DNA of 64,000 bases from the NCBI RefSeq assembly GCF_019396345.1, contig NZ_JAHKRM010000020.1, forward strand, positions 186,001 through 250,000, in the 5' to 3' direction. Below, one piece after another: positions 25,748-34,747 of the stretch (position 1 is the stretch's first letter; each line of letters begins with the position of its first letter). A model generated the notes under the pieces. The model was not told the DNA's origin. It made no database searches and was given only the letters and a program-made list of their open reading frames with translations. Position numbers and translations under genes: made by a program. The DNA is from Nonomuraea guangzhouensis (GTDB taxonomy: Bacteria; Actinomycetota; Actinomycetes; Streptosporangiales; Streptosporangiaceae).

Positions 25748-26785
25748 GTGACAACCTGGCCAGCGCTGCTCAGCACACTCCTCGACGGCACCTCGCTCAC
25801 CTCCGGCCAGGCCACCTGGGCCATGGACCAGATCATGTCGGGCGCCGCCACGGACGCCCAGATCGCCGCCTTCGCCATCGCCCTGCGGGCCAAGGGCGAG
25901 ACCGTGGCGGAGGTGTCCGGCCTGGCCGACGGCATGCTCGCCAGATCGGCGGCCATCAGGATCCCCGGCGACCCGGTCGACCTGGTCGGCACCGGCGGCG
26001 ACCGGGCCAACACGGTCAACGTCTCGACCATGGCGGCCATCGTGGCGGCGGCGGCCGGGGCCAAGGTCGTCAAGCACGGCGGCCGGGCCGCCTCGTCGAG
26101 CACCGGGGCCGCCGACCTGCTGGAGGAGCTCGGCCTGGTCATCGACCTGCCGCCGGCCGGCGTCGCCCGGGTCGTGGAGGAGGTCGGCATCACGTTCTGC
26201 TTCGCGCCGACCTTCCACCCGGCGCTGAAACGCACCTCCGGGGCGCGGCGGGAGCTGGGCGTGCCGACGGTCTTCAACTTCCTCGGCCCCCTCACCAACC
26301 CCGCCCTGCCGGCCGCGCAGGCGGTCGGCGTCTTCCACCCGGACCTGGCGCCGGTCATCGCGGGCGTCCTCGCGGAGCGCGGCGGCTCCTCGCTGGTCTT
26401 CCGCGGCGACGACGGCCTCGACGAGCTCACCACCTCCGGCCCCTCGGCCGTCTGGCTCGTACGCAGGGGCACGGTGACCCCGACCCGCTTCGACCCGGCG
26501 GACCTGTCCATCCCGCGAGCACACCCGTCCGACCTGGTCGGCGGCGACGCGGCGCACAACGCGGCGGTGGCCAGGGCGGTCCTGGCGGGCGAGCGGGGGC
26601 CGGTCCGCGACATCGTGCTCCTGAACGCGGCAGCCGCCCTGGTGGCGGCCGACGGCACACCCCCGGCCGACGGCCTCACCACGGCCCTCGCTCAGGCGTA
26701 CAAGCGAGCGGGTGACGCCGTCGACTCAGGTGCGGCGACGACCCTGCTCACCCGCTGGGCACACGCCACCCACCGGGCGGTCTGA
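25748..26785 (+). CDS. trpD: Anthranilate phosphoribosyltransferase
   Basis: Transfers phosphoribose from PRPP to anthranilate, the second step of tryptophan synthesis. The 345 residues include the PRPP loop GTGGD (81-85), NVSTM, the KHGGRAASSSTGAADLLEELG segment, FAPTFHPALK and NFLGPLTNP. GTG 25748 has AAAGGG 7 nt upstream. It stands alone, without other trp genes nearby, but behind its own Trp attenuator. Convergent with fumC, 9 bp apart. Confidence 0.95.
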   Translation: MTTWPALLSTLLDGTSLTSGQATWAMDQIMSGAATDAQIAAFAIALRAKGETVAEVSGLADGMLARSAAIRIPGDPVDLVGTGGDRANTVNVSTMAAIVAAAAGAKVVKHGGRAASSSTGAADLLEELGLVIDLPPAGVARVVEEVGITFCFAPTFHPALKRTSGARRELGVPTVFNFLGPLTNPALPAAQAVGVFHPDLAPVIAGVLAERGGSSLVFRGDDGLDELTTSGPSAVWLVRRGTVTPTRFDPADLSIPRAHPSDLVGGDAAHNAAVARAVLAGERGPVRDIVLLNAAAALVAADGTPPADGLTTALAQAYKRAGDAVDSGAATTLLTRWAHATHRAV

Positions 26786-26794
26786 GGCTGTTCG

Positions 26795-28186
26795 TCAGGT
26801 GGCGGGCCGGGTCATGGAGAGCACGTCCAGCATGGCGTCGAGTTGCTCCTCCGTGAGCCGGCCGGCCGCCACATGGCCGCGTTCGATGACCACCTCGCGG
26901 ATCGTCTTGCGTTCCGCCAACGCCTGCTTGGCGATCTTCGCTGCCTCCTCGTAGCCGACGTACCGGTTCAGCGGCGTGACGATCGACGGCGACGACTCCG
27001 CGTACTCCCGCAGCCGCGGCACGTTCGCCGTGATCCCGGCCACGCACCGGTCGGCCAGCAGCCGCGAGACGTTCGCCAGCAGCCGGATCGACTCCAGGAT
27101 GTTCCGCGCGATGACCGGCAGCTGCACGTTCAGCTCGAAGCTGCCGGACGCGCCCGCGAACGTGATCGCCGCGTCGTTGCCGATGACCTGCGCCGCGACC
27201 ATGGCCGTGGCCTCGGGGATCACCGGGTTGACCTTGCCGGGCATGATGGACGATCCCGGCTGCAGGTCCGGCAGGTTGATCTCGCCGAGCCCGGCGCGCG
27301 GCCCGGAGCCCATCCACCGGAGATCGTTGGCGATCTTGTTGAGCGAGACCGCCACCACCTTCAGCTGCCCCGAGAGCTCGACGATGGAGTCCTGCGCGCT
27401 CTGCGCCTCGAAGTGGTCCATCGCCTCCCGGAACGGGATCCCGGTCGCCTCACGCAGCTTCTCGATCGCCAGGTTCGCGAAGCCCGGCGGGGTGTTGATG
27501 CCGGTGCCCACCGCCGTGCCGCCCAGGGGCAGCTCCAGAACGTGCCCGAGCGCCGACCTCACCCGTACGGATCCGTGCTCGATCTGCGTGGCGTAACCGC
27601 CGAACTCCTGCCCCAGCGTCACGGGCGTGGCGTCCATGAGATGCGTCCGGCCCGACTTCACCACCTGGTCGAACTGGATCGCCTTGGCCCGCAGCGCCGC
27701 CGCCAGGTGTTCCAGCGAGGGCAGCAGGTGGTAGGTCACCTCTGTCGCCGCCGCCACGTGGATCGAGGTCGGGAACACGTCATTGGACGACTGCGAGGCG
27801 TTGACGTGGTCGTTCGGGTGCACGGGACGGCCCAGCCGCTCCTGGGCCAGCGTCGCGATGACCTCGTTGGCGTTCATGTTGGACGAGGTGCCGGAACCGG
27901 TCTGGAAGACGTCGATCGGGAAGTGGTCGTCGTGCTCGTTCTCCGCGACGTCGGCCGCGGCCTGCGCGATGGCCTCGGACAGATCCTTTTCGAGCACGCC
28001 GAGCTCTCCGTTGACCTCGGCGGCGACCGCCTTGATCAGGCCGAGCGCGGCGATGTGCGACGGCTCCAGCGGCCGTCCGGACACCGGGAAGTTCTCCACC
28101 GCCCGCTGTGTCTGCGCGCGCCATTTGGCTCCGACCGGAACGCGCACCTCACCCATGGAGTCATGTTCAATGCGGAACTCGCTCAT
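26795..28186 (-). CDS. fumC: Class II fumarate hydratase
   Basis: Interconverts fumarate and L-malate in the TCA cycle; iron-free homotetramer. The 463 residues contain the lyase signature [11 protein letters not shown] (about 318-328), the [14 protein letters not shown] segment, and [18 protein letters not shown]. Length is normal. The window also holds a class I Fe-S fumarase 7 kb away. A large hairpin separates it from the upstream kinase gene. Confidence 0.96.
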   Translation of the reverse strand: MSEFRIEHDSMGEVRVPVGAKWRAQTQRAVENFPVSGRPLEPSHIAALGLIKAVAAEVNGELGVLEKDLSEAIAQAAADVAENEHDDHFPIDVFQTGSGTSSNMNANEVIATLAQERLGRPVHPNDHVNASQSSNDVFPTSIHVAAATEVTYHLLPSLEHLAAALRAKAIQFDQVVKSGRTHLMDATPVTLGQEFGGYATQIEHGSVRVRSALGHVLELPLGGTAVGTGINTPPGFANLAIEKLREATGIPFREAMDHFEAQSAQDSIVELSGQLKVVAVSLNKIANDLRWMGSGPRAGLGEINLPDLQPGSSIMPGKVNPVIPEATAMVAAQVIGNDAAITFAGASGSFELNVQLPVIARNILESIRLLANVSRLLADRCVAGITANVPRLREYAESSPSIVTPLNRYVGYEEAAKIAKQALAERKTIREVVIERGHVAAGRLTEEQLDAMLDVLSMTRPAT

Positions 28187-28196
28187 GCCTCCCAGT

Positions 28197-28252
28197 CTGG
28201 CTCACGCCCGTCGGATCACCCCGAAAGGGGCATCCCGACGGACCTGAGCCAG
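28197..28252 (-). terminator. Large multi-part hairpin between the kinase gene and fumC
   Basis: Three nested perfect stems: 28197-28204 with 28245-28252 (8 bp), 28208-28214 with 28235-28241 (7 bp), and CCCC-GAAA-GGGG at 28219-28230. On the minus strand it begins 5 nt after the kinase stop, so it most likely ends that transcript. It could also act in the fumC 5' region. Confidence 0.65.
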
Positions 28253-28257
28253 CTCGG

Positions 28258-30117
28258 TCAGCTTGAGAGGAGCGCCACGATGAGTACGGCGATCACCACG
28301 GCGGCGGCCGCGGCCACGGCCATCAGGACCAGCATGCCGTTGCGGTTGCCGGTGGGGCGCTGTTCGGGCTCCTTCGCGATGGCGAACAGATCCGTGCCCA
28401 GCCCCTGCCCGGCCTGGCGCTCCTGCCCCATCGGGGGTGGCGCCTGCTGCGGGCCCGTTGGCGGTCCTGGCCGCGGTCCCATCTGCGGGCCTCGCGGTCC
28501 TTGCTGGGGGTTCTGCTGGGGTGGGGGCACCGGATACACCTGCTGTCCAGGGGCCTGGTGGATGCGGGTGGTGACGGTGCTCTCCTCGTCGGAGCCACGT
28601 CGTGACGGGTCCTGCGGCATGGGGGCCTTCGGCCGCTGCACGCTGATGGTCCGCTCGGGGTCGTACGCGCCGCTGGGCCGAGGCCCGGTCGGAACGCCAC
28701 GCCCAGCACCACCCGGTCCCTGCTGACCACCGGGGCCCTGCGGAGCGCCGGACGGAGCGCCCAAGGGTCCGTGCGGCGGAACTCCGCCCGTCGGGCTGGC
28801 GGTCCGTGCGTCGGGGGCCGCGCCTGCCCGCGCTGCCTGTGGCCCTGTCGCGGGGCCCTGAGGGGACGTGCCGGGCGCGTTCGGCCGCGACCCGGTCCCA
28901 CGCCCCTGCGGCCCGCCTACCTGTCCCTGGGGCCCGCCCATCGGCCCCTGACCGCCCCTCGCTTGCCCACCCTGAGCAGCTTGCCCGCCCTGAACGGCTT
29001 GTCCGCCCTGAGCCGCTTGCCAGCCCTGACCGGATTGCCCACCTCGACCAGCTTGCCCGCCTTGACCGGCCGGACCGCCCGCCCCGGCCGCTGCCGGTCC
29101 GGTCGCCGCGTGCGGAGCCTGCGCACCAGGCCCCGACGGCCCGCCCTGCGCTCCCCAGCCGGGCGCGGCGGGTGGAGCGCCCCACGGGCCGGCCGCCTTG
29201 GGGGCCTGTACGGCGGGCGCCGTGTCGTTCGAGTCGGGCACGCCGGCCTCCTGGGCGATCAGGGCCTCGGCCGTGATCGCCTGCATTTCGCTCGTGGGGG
29301 TATCGGCGACCATCCGGAGCAGCGTCTCCGCCTTGGCCGCCGTCAAGCGCCGCTTGTGGTCCTTGTCCAGCAGCCCGGTCAGCACCGGCCGCAGCGACCC
29401 GGCCTGGGTGGGTGGGTCGGCGTTCTCGCTCAGCAGCGCGGCGAGCGTCTCCGCGATCGTGGACCGCTCGTAGGCCGGACGGCCCTCGACCGCGAAGTAC
29501 AGCGTCGCCCCGAGCGACCAGATGTCGGACTCGGGCCCGGTGTATTCGCCCCTGGCCCGCTCCGGCGCAGTGTAGCCGGGAGAGCCGATGACCATGCCGG
29601 TCTTGGTGAGCCGGGAGTCACCCTCGGCCTTGGCGATGCCGAAGTCGGTCAGCACCACCCGGCCGTTCTCGGTGATGAGCACGTTGCCCGGCTTGACGTC
29701 GCGATGCGTGATGCCCTGGGAATGCGCCGCGCGCAGCGCGCCGAGCAGGTCGACACCGATCTCCGCCACCAATCGGGGCGGCAGCGGGCCCTCTTCGTCG
29801 ATCACCTGCTCCAGGGAGCGGGCCTCGATGAGCTCCATGATGATCCACGGGCTCTTGTCGTGAATGAGCACGTCGTGGATGGCGGCGACGGACGGGTGGT
29901 TGATCCGGGCGGCGATACGCCCCTCGCGGACCATGCGCTCGCGCAGCTCGGCCCGTTGTTCCTCGGTGAGACCCGGGTCCTGGCGGATTTCCTTGACCGC
30001 CACCTCGCGCCCGAGCGCGCGATCACGGGCGCGCCACACCGTGCCCATGGTCCCTCGACCGAGGGGTGCGATGAGCTCGTAGCGCTCCGCGAGCAGGCGT
30101 GTCTGCTGTTCCGGCAT
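28258..30117 (-). CDS. Membrane Ser/Thr protein kinase with Gly/Gln/Pro-rich linker
   Basis: A 619-residue PknB-type kinase: Gly loop GRGTMGTVW, Lys42, catalytic HRD 138-140, DFG Asp158, kinase domain to about residue 270. Then about 300 disordered residues containing a run of six-residue repeats of the GGQA/AQGGQ kind (bases about 28940-29090), and a single C-terminal membrane helix with almost nothing outside. The kinase therefore has no extracellular sensor. ATG 30117 has no ribosome site; TATCTT 6 nt upstream suggests a leaderless start. Direct repeats lie just upstream. Confidence 0.9.
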   Translation of the reverse strand: MPEQQTRLLAERYELIAPLGRGTMGTVWRARDRALGREVAVKEIRQDPGLTEEQRAELRERMVREGRIAARINHPSVAAIHDVLIHDKSPWIIMELIEARSLEQVIDEEGPLPPRLVAEIGVDLLGALRAAHSQGITHRDVKPGNVLITENGRVVLTDFGIAKAEGDSRLTKTGMVIGSPGYTAPERARGEYTGPESDIWSLGATLYFAVEGRPAYERSTIAETLAALLSENADPPTQAGSLRPVLTGLLDKDHKRRLTAAKAETLLRMVADTPTSEMQAITAEALIAQEAGVPDSNDTAPAVQAPKAAGPWGAPPAAPGWGAQGGPSGPGAQAPHAATGPAAAGAGGPAGQGGQAGRGGQSGQGWQAAQGGQAVQGGQAAQGGQARGGQGPMGGPQGQVGGPQGRGTGSRPNAPGTSPQGPATGPQAARAGAAPDARTASPTGGVPPHGPLGAPSGAPQGPGGQQGPGGAGRGVPTGPRPSGAYDPERTISVQRPKAPMPQDPSRRGSDEESTVTTRIHQAPGQQVYPVPPPQQNPQQGPRGPQMGPRPGPPTGPQQAPPPMGQERQAGQGLGTDLFAIAKEPEQRPTGNRNGMLVLMAVAAAAAVVIAVLIVALLSS

Positions 30118-30135
30118 GAGAAGAAGATATCGATT

Positions 30136-30172
30136 CTCGCTTGGGAAGTGCTTTACCCTCGCTTGCGAAGTT
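30136..30172. promoter_or_regulatory. Direct repeats upstream of the first kinase gene
   Basis: CTCGCTTGGGAAGTG (30136-30150) and CTCGCTTGCGAAGTT (30158-30172) match at 13 of 15 bases with a 22-bp period, two helical turns. They overlap the last codons of the neighbouring kinase gene and sit at -19 to -55 from the ATG. TTGCGAAGTT recurs upstream of the second kinase at 31320-31329. Confidence 0.5.
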
Positions 30173-31262
30173 CTCTTGGCCAGAACCGTCGAGGAAGGCA
30201 CAACTTTATCACCGTCGCTTTGAAACGGGCATAAGCGGACGGAGTAGGTCGAGGCTCGACTCTCTTCCGATGGACGCCTTCACCCTGCCGTCGTTCTTGA
30301 CGTGGTGGCGGCACTGCCAGGGCGGCCGCCGTGGCCTCTGCCCGGTGCAGCCCGCGGTGCGCGGGCCTGCGCGCGAAAGAGGGTGCGGTGATCACCGGTG
30401 TCGGCCGTCCCGATCCGCTGGGGGCCAGCGGCTCCTCCGCGGAGCCGCCCGCCGCCACCCTGGCCAGCATCAACGACGCGCGTACGGAGTCGAGCCTGGT
30501 CTGCGGGTCGATGCGGAGCAGCGCGTCGAGAACCGGCGCCAGCGGCCCGGCCTTCGTCATCGGGATCGGCTCGCCACTGGTCAGCGCGGCCAGCGCGGCG
30601 GCGGCCGTACGACGTCCATGCAGGCCCCTGCCCTCGACGGCGGTGTAGAGGGTCGCGCCGAGCGACCACAGATCGCCGGCCGGACTGGCCTTCGATCCCA
30701 GCACCCGCTCTGGAGCGATGTATCCGGCGGAACCCAGAACGATGCCCGCCTGGGTAATGGAAACGTCACCTTCCAGTGCGGCCAGCCCGAAGTCGGTCAG
30801 GACCGCCCGGTCCTCCATCACCAGCACGTTGCTGGGCTTCACGTCGCGGTGCAGGATCCCCTTGGCGTGTACGGCCCGCAGCGCGCCGAGGATCTGCCGG
30901 CCGATCTCGGCGGCCTTGCGCGGATGGAGCGGTCCGCCCTCGAGGATGAGCTGCTCAAGGGACTTGGCCTGGAGCAGCTCCATGACGATCCACGGCCGGT
31001 CGTCCTCGGTGACCACATCGAACACGGTGATGACCGACGGGTGCGCGACCATCGCGGTCGCCCTGCCCTCGCGCTCGGTGCGGGCGCACAGCTCGGCCCG
31101 CAGTTCCTCGTCGAGCACGGCCGGCAGCCGGACCTCCTTGACCGCCACGTCGCGGTCGAGCAGCTCGTCGTGCGCTCGCCAAACGGTACCCATGCCGCCG
31201 CGACCGACCGGTTCGAGAAGCCGGTAGCGCGCGGCGAGTAGGTATCCGGAGGGCGCACGCAT
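30153..31262 (-). CDS. Soluble Ser/Thr protein kinase
   Basis: A 369-residue PknB-like kinase: GRGGMGTVW, Lys42, HRD 138-140, DFG Asp157 and the GSAGYIAPE activation segment. After the kinase domain (to about residue 275) comes a basic Pro/Arg-rich tail without a membrane helix, unusual for this family; other frames at the 3' end show no helix either, so a simple frameshift is unlikely. ATG 31262 is preceded 7 nt upstream by TAAGCT, so probably leaderless. It is upstream of and codirectional with the other kinase gene. Confidence 0.88.
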   Translation of the reverse strand: MRAPSGYLLAARYRLLEPVGRGGMGTVWRAHDELLDRDVAVKEVRLPAVLDEELRAELCARTEREGRATAMVAHPSVITVFDVVTEDDRPWIVMELLQAKSLEQLILEGGPLHPRKAAEIGRQILGALRAVHAKGILHRDVKPSNVLVMEDRAVLTDFGLAALEGDVSITQAGIVLGSAGYIAPERVLGSKASPAGDLWSLGATLYTAVEGRGLHGRRTAAAALAALTSGEPIPMTKAGPLAPVLDALLRIDPQTRLDSVRASLMLARVAAGGSAEEPLAPSGSGRPTPVITAPSFARRPAHRGLHRAEATAAALAVPPPRQERRQGEGVHRKRVEPRPTPSAYARFKATVIKLCLPRRFWPRELRKRG

Positions 31263-31888
31263 GGCAGGCAGCTTACCTATTTGTGTAAACCGACCAGTAG
31301 AGGCGGGGCCGATAAAATGTTGCGAAGTTAAGTCAACTCGTCTGACTCGTGACGTCAGCAAACCTGTCGGCTACATCGGTCCGGTTGATCAGGCTCCACA
31401 GACATTGCGATACCGCGGGTAGTAGACGCGCTCCCAAGCGTGGTGTTCCCATGATGCTGGCAAAGGGGCCCGATGACCAGTCTGCTCCCGCTGGGACGTT
31501 TGACGGTGCCGAGTCGGTCATCTCCCGGCGCGCTACGGGCGGCCTGTCCAGGGTGCCGCCGGTGCCGCGAACGGACCGGCCTGGCGCGGCGCCAAGATCT
31601 CATCGGCGATGCCGGGGCGAGAGCGCTGCCCGCGCGGACCGTTCTCGGGCCTCTGGCCTGCCGATACGGTGCCCGGCGCCAGGAATGTGCACCATGTCCG
31701 GCAGGTGTCGGGCAGGATTGCCGACAGGGGTCTGACGAAGCCGTCAGCGACTTGTAAGGGTGTCGTAAGGGCTCTGGGGCACAGTGGAGTTAAGGGGAAC
31801 TCATGGACCCACCCGGCGGCCGAAACTGTCAGTGGCGGCGGTCACACTGGGAACATACGGCCCTGGTGCTTTACCGGAACGAATAGCC
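31263..31888. other. Long non-coding stretch upstream of the second kinase gene
   Basis: About 630 bp with no gene I can support. The open frames here overlap each other, begin without ribosome sites and have no recognisable product. The left end holds the kinase promoter (TAAGCT at 31270-31275) and the TTGCGAAGTT motif at 31320-31329. No clear hairpin terminator, tRNA or attachment site was found. Confidence 0.5.
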
Positions 31889-32014
31889 ATGACGAGTTCG
31901 TTGAGGGACGTGATGAAGATGCGCCGCAGTCAGGTTCGTCGCCGACCGACGAAGAGGCCGATCGTGCCCGCGCTGGACCTTCGCACGCCGTCGGGGCGAC
32001 AGCTGCCCTTTTGA
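31889..32014 (+). CDS. Possible small basic protein
   Basis: A 41-codon frame starting MTSSLRDVMKMRR and ending just 37 bp before the DUF5999 gene on the same strand. About 80 percent of third positions are G or C, somewhat coding-like. No ribosome site is visible. It could be a small gene cotranscribed with DUF5999 or chance. Confidence 0.25.
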   Translation: MTSSLRDVMKMRRSQVRRRPTKRPIVPALDLRTPSGRQLPF

Positions 32015-32051
32015 AACCCACACACCTGGAGCGTCACCCGAGAGGTGCACG

Positions 32052-32240
32052 ATGTGCAGTCACTACCCGCTCTGTCCCACCGCCGACTCACCCGACCGTG
32101 AGGCTTCCCACGTGATCTCGGCTCACCCTGACCAGGGCTGGAGCCTGCTGTGCAATGGCGTGGTGCTGTTCGAGGACACCGGGTTGCTCCTTCCTGACGG
32201 CTCCGTCGTCGCGCCCCACCGCGGTCTCGTGGCCGCCTGA
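32052..32240 (+). CDS. DUF5999 small protein
   Basis: A 62-residue protein starting MCSHYPLCPTADSPDREA and containing HPDQGWSLLCNGVVLFEDTG, the pattern of the small actinomycete DUF5999 family. The ATG is preceded by GAGAGGTG. It has three Cys in the first half (two in a CSHYPLC arrangement) that might bind metal. Function unknown. It marks the left edge of ordinary sequence before the integrase region. Confidence 0.8.
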   Translation: MCSHYPLCPTADSPDREASHVISAHPDQGWSLLCNGVVLFEDTGLLLPDGSVVAPHRGLVAA

Positions 32241-32291
32241 GCGTCATCCGACCGGTGCCGAGCCGCTCGAAACGGCCCACCCGGGACCCTT

Positions 32292-32339
32292 CGGCGACCG
32301 ATTGACAAGACCCTCTGGCGGTGACCGATTGGCGAGACC
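32292..32339. repeat. Tandem 21-bp repeats upstream of the integrase
   Basis: Copies at 32292-32312 and 32319-32339 match at 18 of 21 bases with a 27-bp period, sharing GACCGATTG and AGACC. They lie about 95-140 bp before the integrase start. Candidate regulator or recombination-directionality binding sites. Confidence 0.5.
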
Positions 32340-32395
32340 GTCAGCGGCGGCTTATCGGCAGGACTGCCCGGGTGCGATCGGTGAAGAAGTTGCAC

Positions 32396-32425
32396 TTGTT
32401 TGTCTAACGGCAACCCCTCTACGAT
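32396..32425 (+). promoter_or_regulatory. Promoter of the integrase gene
   Basis: TTGTTT (32396-32401), 18-bp spacer, TACGAT (32420-32425), then 7 nt to the ATG at 32433. This layout predicts a leaderless mRNA; no ribosome site is present. Confidence 0.5.
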
Positions 32426-32432
32426 CACATGC

Positions 32433-34076
32433 ATGATCGAGGCCCCCCGCGTGCTTGGCGTGATCAGACTCAGTGTCGCTACGGACGCCAGCACGGCCCC
32501 CGAACGTCAGCGAGATGCGATCCAGCACTGGGCCAACGCCCCGCATGTCAGCGGCACCGTGATCGGGTGGGCTGAGGACCTGGACGTGTCCGGTGGTCTC
32601 GACCCGTTCAAGCGACCGAAGCTCGGCCCCTGGCTCACGGAGCGGGAGAGCGAGTTCGATGTGATCGCCGTTCTCAAGATCGACAGACTGACCCGTCGCT
32701 CGAAGAACTTCGCCGAGCTGGTTGAGTGGTGCGAGAAGCGCGGCAAGACGATCGTCTCTGTGACTGAGGGCATCGACATGTCCACCCCCATGGGGAAGAT
32801 GTTCGCTCAGATCATCGCGGCGTTCGCGGAGGGGGAACTGAACACGATCCGCGCCCGGATCCAGGCCAGCGCGCAGACTCGTCTAGAGATGGGTGTGTGG
32901 ACCGGGGGAGTGCTTCCGTTCGGGTACCAGTTCACGGACAGCGCGGCGGGCAAGGGTAAGAAGCTGGCCCAAGATCCCGAGTATGCGGCTCTCCTCAGAG
33001 AGATCGTGGACAGGGTGAAGACCGATTGGTCGGCCTACCGGATCGCCGTGGACCTCAACAGGCGCAAGGTGCCGACATGGCGGGACTATCTGCGCATCAA
33101 GTCGGGGAAGCCGTCTCGGGGAATCCAGTGGGCTTCGGCCACGATCGTTGCCATCGTCACCAATCCCACCGCTGCGGGGTTCTTTACCTACAAGGGTGAG
33201 CAGGTTGAGGACGATGAGGGCAACCCGGTCATGATCTCGTCCAACCCGATCATGACTCCCGATGAGTGGAACCAGATGGTCGTTCGGTTCACCACCGATG
33301 AGCGGAAGGCGGTCAGGTCCACCCCCTCGCGTTCGATGCTTGGAGGAGTGGCCACCTGTGGCGTCTGCGGTGCCAACATGTCGTCCGCCAAGAAGTCGAA
33401 GAACACCGCCAAGGGAACCGAGTACTTCTACTACGCCTGCAACAACCTCCAGACCGGCACGTGCCGGTTCCCGGCCCGAAGCACGCGCGAGCGTCTTGAT
33501 CGGTACGTGAACGACGCTGTTGGCTGCGCCCTCGGACAAGCCCCCATGCTCGAGAAGTCATCGGTGGACTCCGGCCCGATCCGTACCGAGCTGGAGGCCG
33601 TGAAGAAGCGGCTCGATCGACTTGAGACGGACTACATGGCCGGTAGGTACGACGAGGAAGGACAGCAAGAGTCGTATTGGAAGATGCACAAGAGCCTTTC
33701 GGCGAAGATCTCTCGTCTTCGCGCGGAGGTGGAAGTCCTGGACAGCGCTCCGAAGCACGTGAACACGGGCAGGACCTATGCGGAGGTTTGGGCAGAGAAA
33801 GACGACGAGCAGAAGCGAGCCTTCCTCAAGAAGCACAACATCCGCGTCGTAGTATTCCGAGACCTGGTTGAGTGGGCCAAAGAGAGTGTCGTGGTGGAGT
33901 TCCTGGATCTGAAGGAATTTATCCAGGGAAACAATCTTCAACTGGATGATCTGGACTACTACAGGGCCGACTTCAACACTCCGCTTGAAGATGACGGGAG
34001 CACTCTTTCATTGGAGCGGCTTGCCGAGATGGCAAAGTCTCGTATCGCCATAAAACAGGAGGCATTGGCCCTGTAG
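32433..34076 (+). CDS. Large serine recombinase / integrase
   Basis: Catalyses site-specific integration of a phage or integrative element. The 547 residues comprise an N-terminal resolvase domain with nucleophile Ser14 (VIRLSVATDAST) and the arginine-rich KIDRLTRRSKNF, the recombinase domain (GVLPFGYQF), a zinc ribbon with CGVCG and a later CNN/C pair, and a coiled coil plus acidic C terminus. ATG 32433 is used; a TTG 33 nt upstream is in frame but the conserved domain starts after it. Third-position A/T rises near the 3' end, unlike neighbours. No other element genes remain, so it appears to be a relic. Confidence 0.93.
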   Translation: MIEAPRVLGVIRLSVATDASTAPERQRDAIQHWANAPHVSGTVIGWAEDLDVSGGLDPFKRPKLGPWLTERESEFDVIAVLKIDRLTRRSKNFAELVEWCEKRGKTIVSVTEGIDMSTPMGKMFAQIIAAFAEGELNTIRARIQASAQTRLEMGVWTGGVLPFGYQFTDSAAGKGKKLAQDPEYAALLREIVDRVKTDWSAYRIAVDLNRRKVPTWRDYLRIKSGKPSRGIQWASATIVAIVTNPTAAGFFTYKGEQVEDDEGNPVMISSNPIMTPDEWNQMVVRFTTDERKAVRSTPSRSMLGGVATCGVCGANMSSAKKSKNTAKGTEYFYYACNNLQTGTCRFPARSTRERLDRYVNDAVGCALGQAPMLEKSSVDSGPIRTELEAVKKRLDRLETDYMAGRYDEEGQQESYWKMHKSLSAKISRLRAEVEVLDSAPKHVNTGRTYAEVWAEKDDEQKRAFLKKHNIRVVVFRDLVEWAKESVVVEFLDLKEFIQGNNLQLDDLDYYRADFNTPLEDDGSTLSLERLAEMAKSRIAIKQEALAL

Positions 34077-34105
34077 TTCTCAATCGAAATAGCCCCCAAG
34101 AAAGG

Positions 34106-34210
34106 GTGACTCCTGGGGAGGCCGTTCCAGTGACGGAGGCTCCCGCCTTCCTGTCGTATGACGAGTGGGACGAGACCGATGCTGTCCCAGAGCCTCACGC
34201 CCAAGCCTGA
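34106..34210 (+). CDS. Possible short acidic protein or gene fragment after the integrase
   Basis: A 34-codon frame from GTG 34106 to TGA 34208, with an acidic product containing FLSYDEWDETD. AAAGGG precedes the GTG too closely to serve as a ribosome site. It may be the C-terminal fragment of a gene cut by integration, or chance. The rest of 34077-34314 shows nothing coding. Confidence 0.25.
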   Translation: MTPGEAVPVTEAPAFLSYDEWDETDAVPEPHAQA

Positions 34211-34314
34211 GGTGGCTCCTGAGCCCGGAGCCGAGGCCACGGATGGACCTGTCGTCTCTGACGAGGCCGTACAACATCCTTGATGGAAGCGTCGCCAACC
34301 ACGGCTGATATCCG

Positions 34315-34747
34315 GTGGCGCAACTGAACGACTTCGTGCATGCCCCTCACGTCAACGAGCGATCTGACATCTTTCGCACGCCCTCATCGGCTGAAGATCT
34401 GGTGTCCCTGTTCAGCGCCTTCCTCGCGTGCGAGAACGCTCTTGCGTTCATTGCGGATTCTCCGGAACGTCCCGTCGGCTATGTCACGGCCACCATTCAA
34501 AAGCGCCCAGGAGGCGCGCTTGTGCGTCCCCCGGAGCTTTGTCTTCGTGGAGCACATCGCAGTAGACCCCACCATGGCGCGTACTGGAGTAGGAACAGCC
34601 CTGGTCGAGTAAATCCGCGTGGCTGGCAAGGAGACAAGCTGTACCAGCCTTCTGGCCGACGTGTGGGACTTCAACAAGCGCGCGTTGGCCTTCTTCGAAG
34701 CCGCGGGTCTCGTGCACATGCGGCATTGGCTGGAGCAACCGCTGTAG
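34315..34747 (+). pseudogene. Broken GNAT acetyltransferase
   Basis: The first part from GTG 34315 reads as a GNAT N terminus up to about 34500 (RPVGYVTATIQKR). The rest of the domain continues in the next frame (FVFVEHIAVDPTMARTGVGTALVE, the acetyl-CoA loop), is stopped by TAA at 34610-34612, and then resumes in the same frame (LLADVWDFNKRALAFFEAAGL) to TAG at 34745-34747. So it has at least one frameshift and one nonsense mutation. Confidence 0.75.

Noticed and set aside
31349-32115. Three overlapping open frames on the plus strand before the DUF5999 gene
   Set aside because: They overlap in different frames, have no ribosome sites and no recognisable product.
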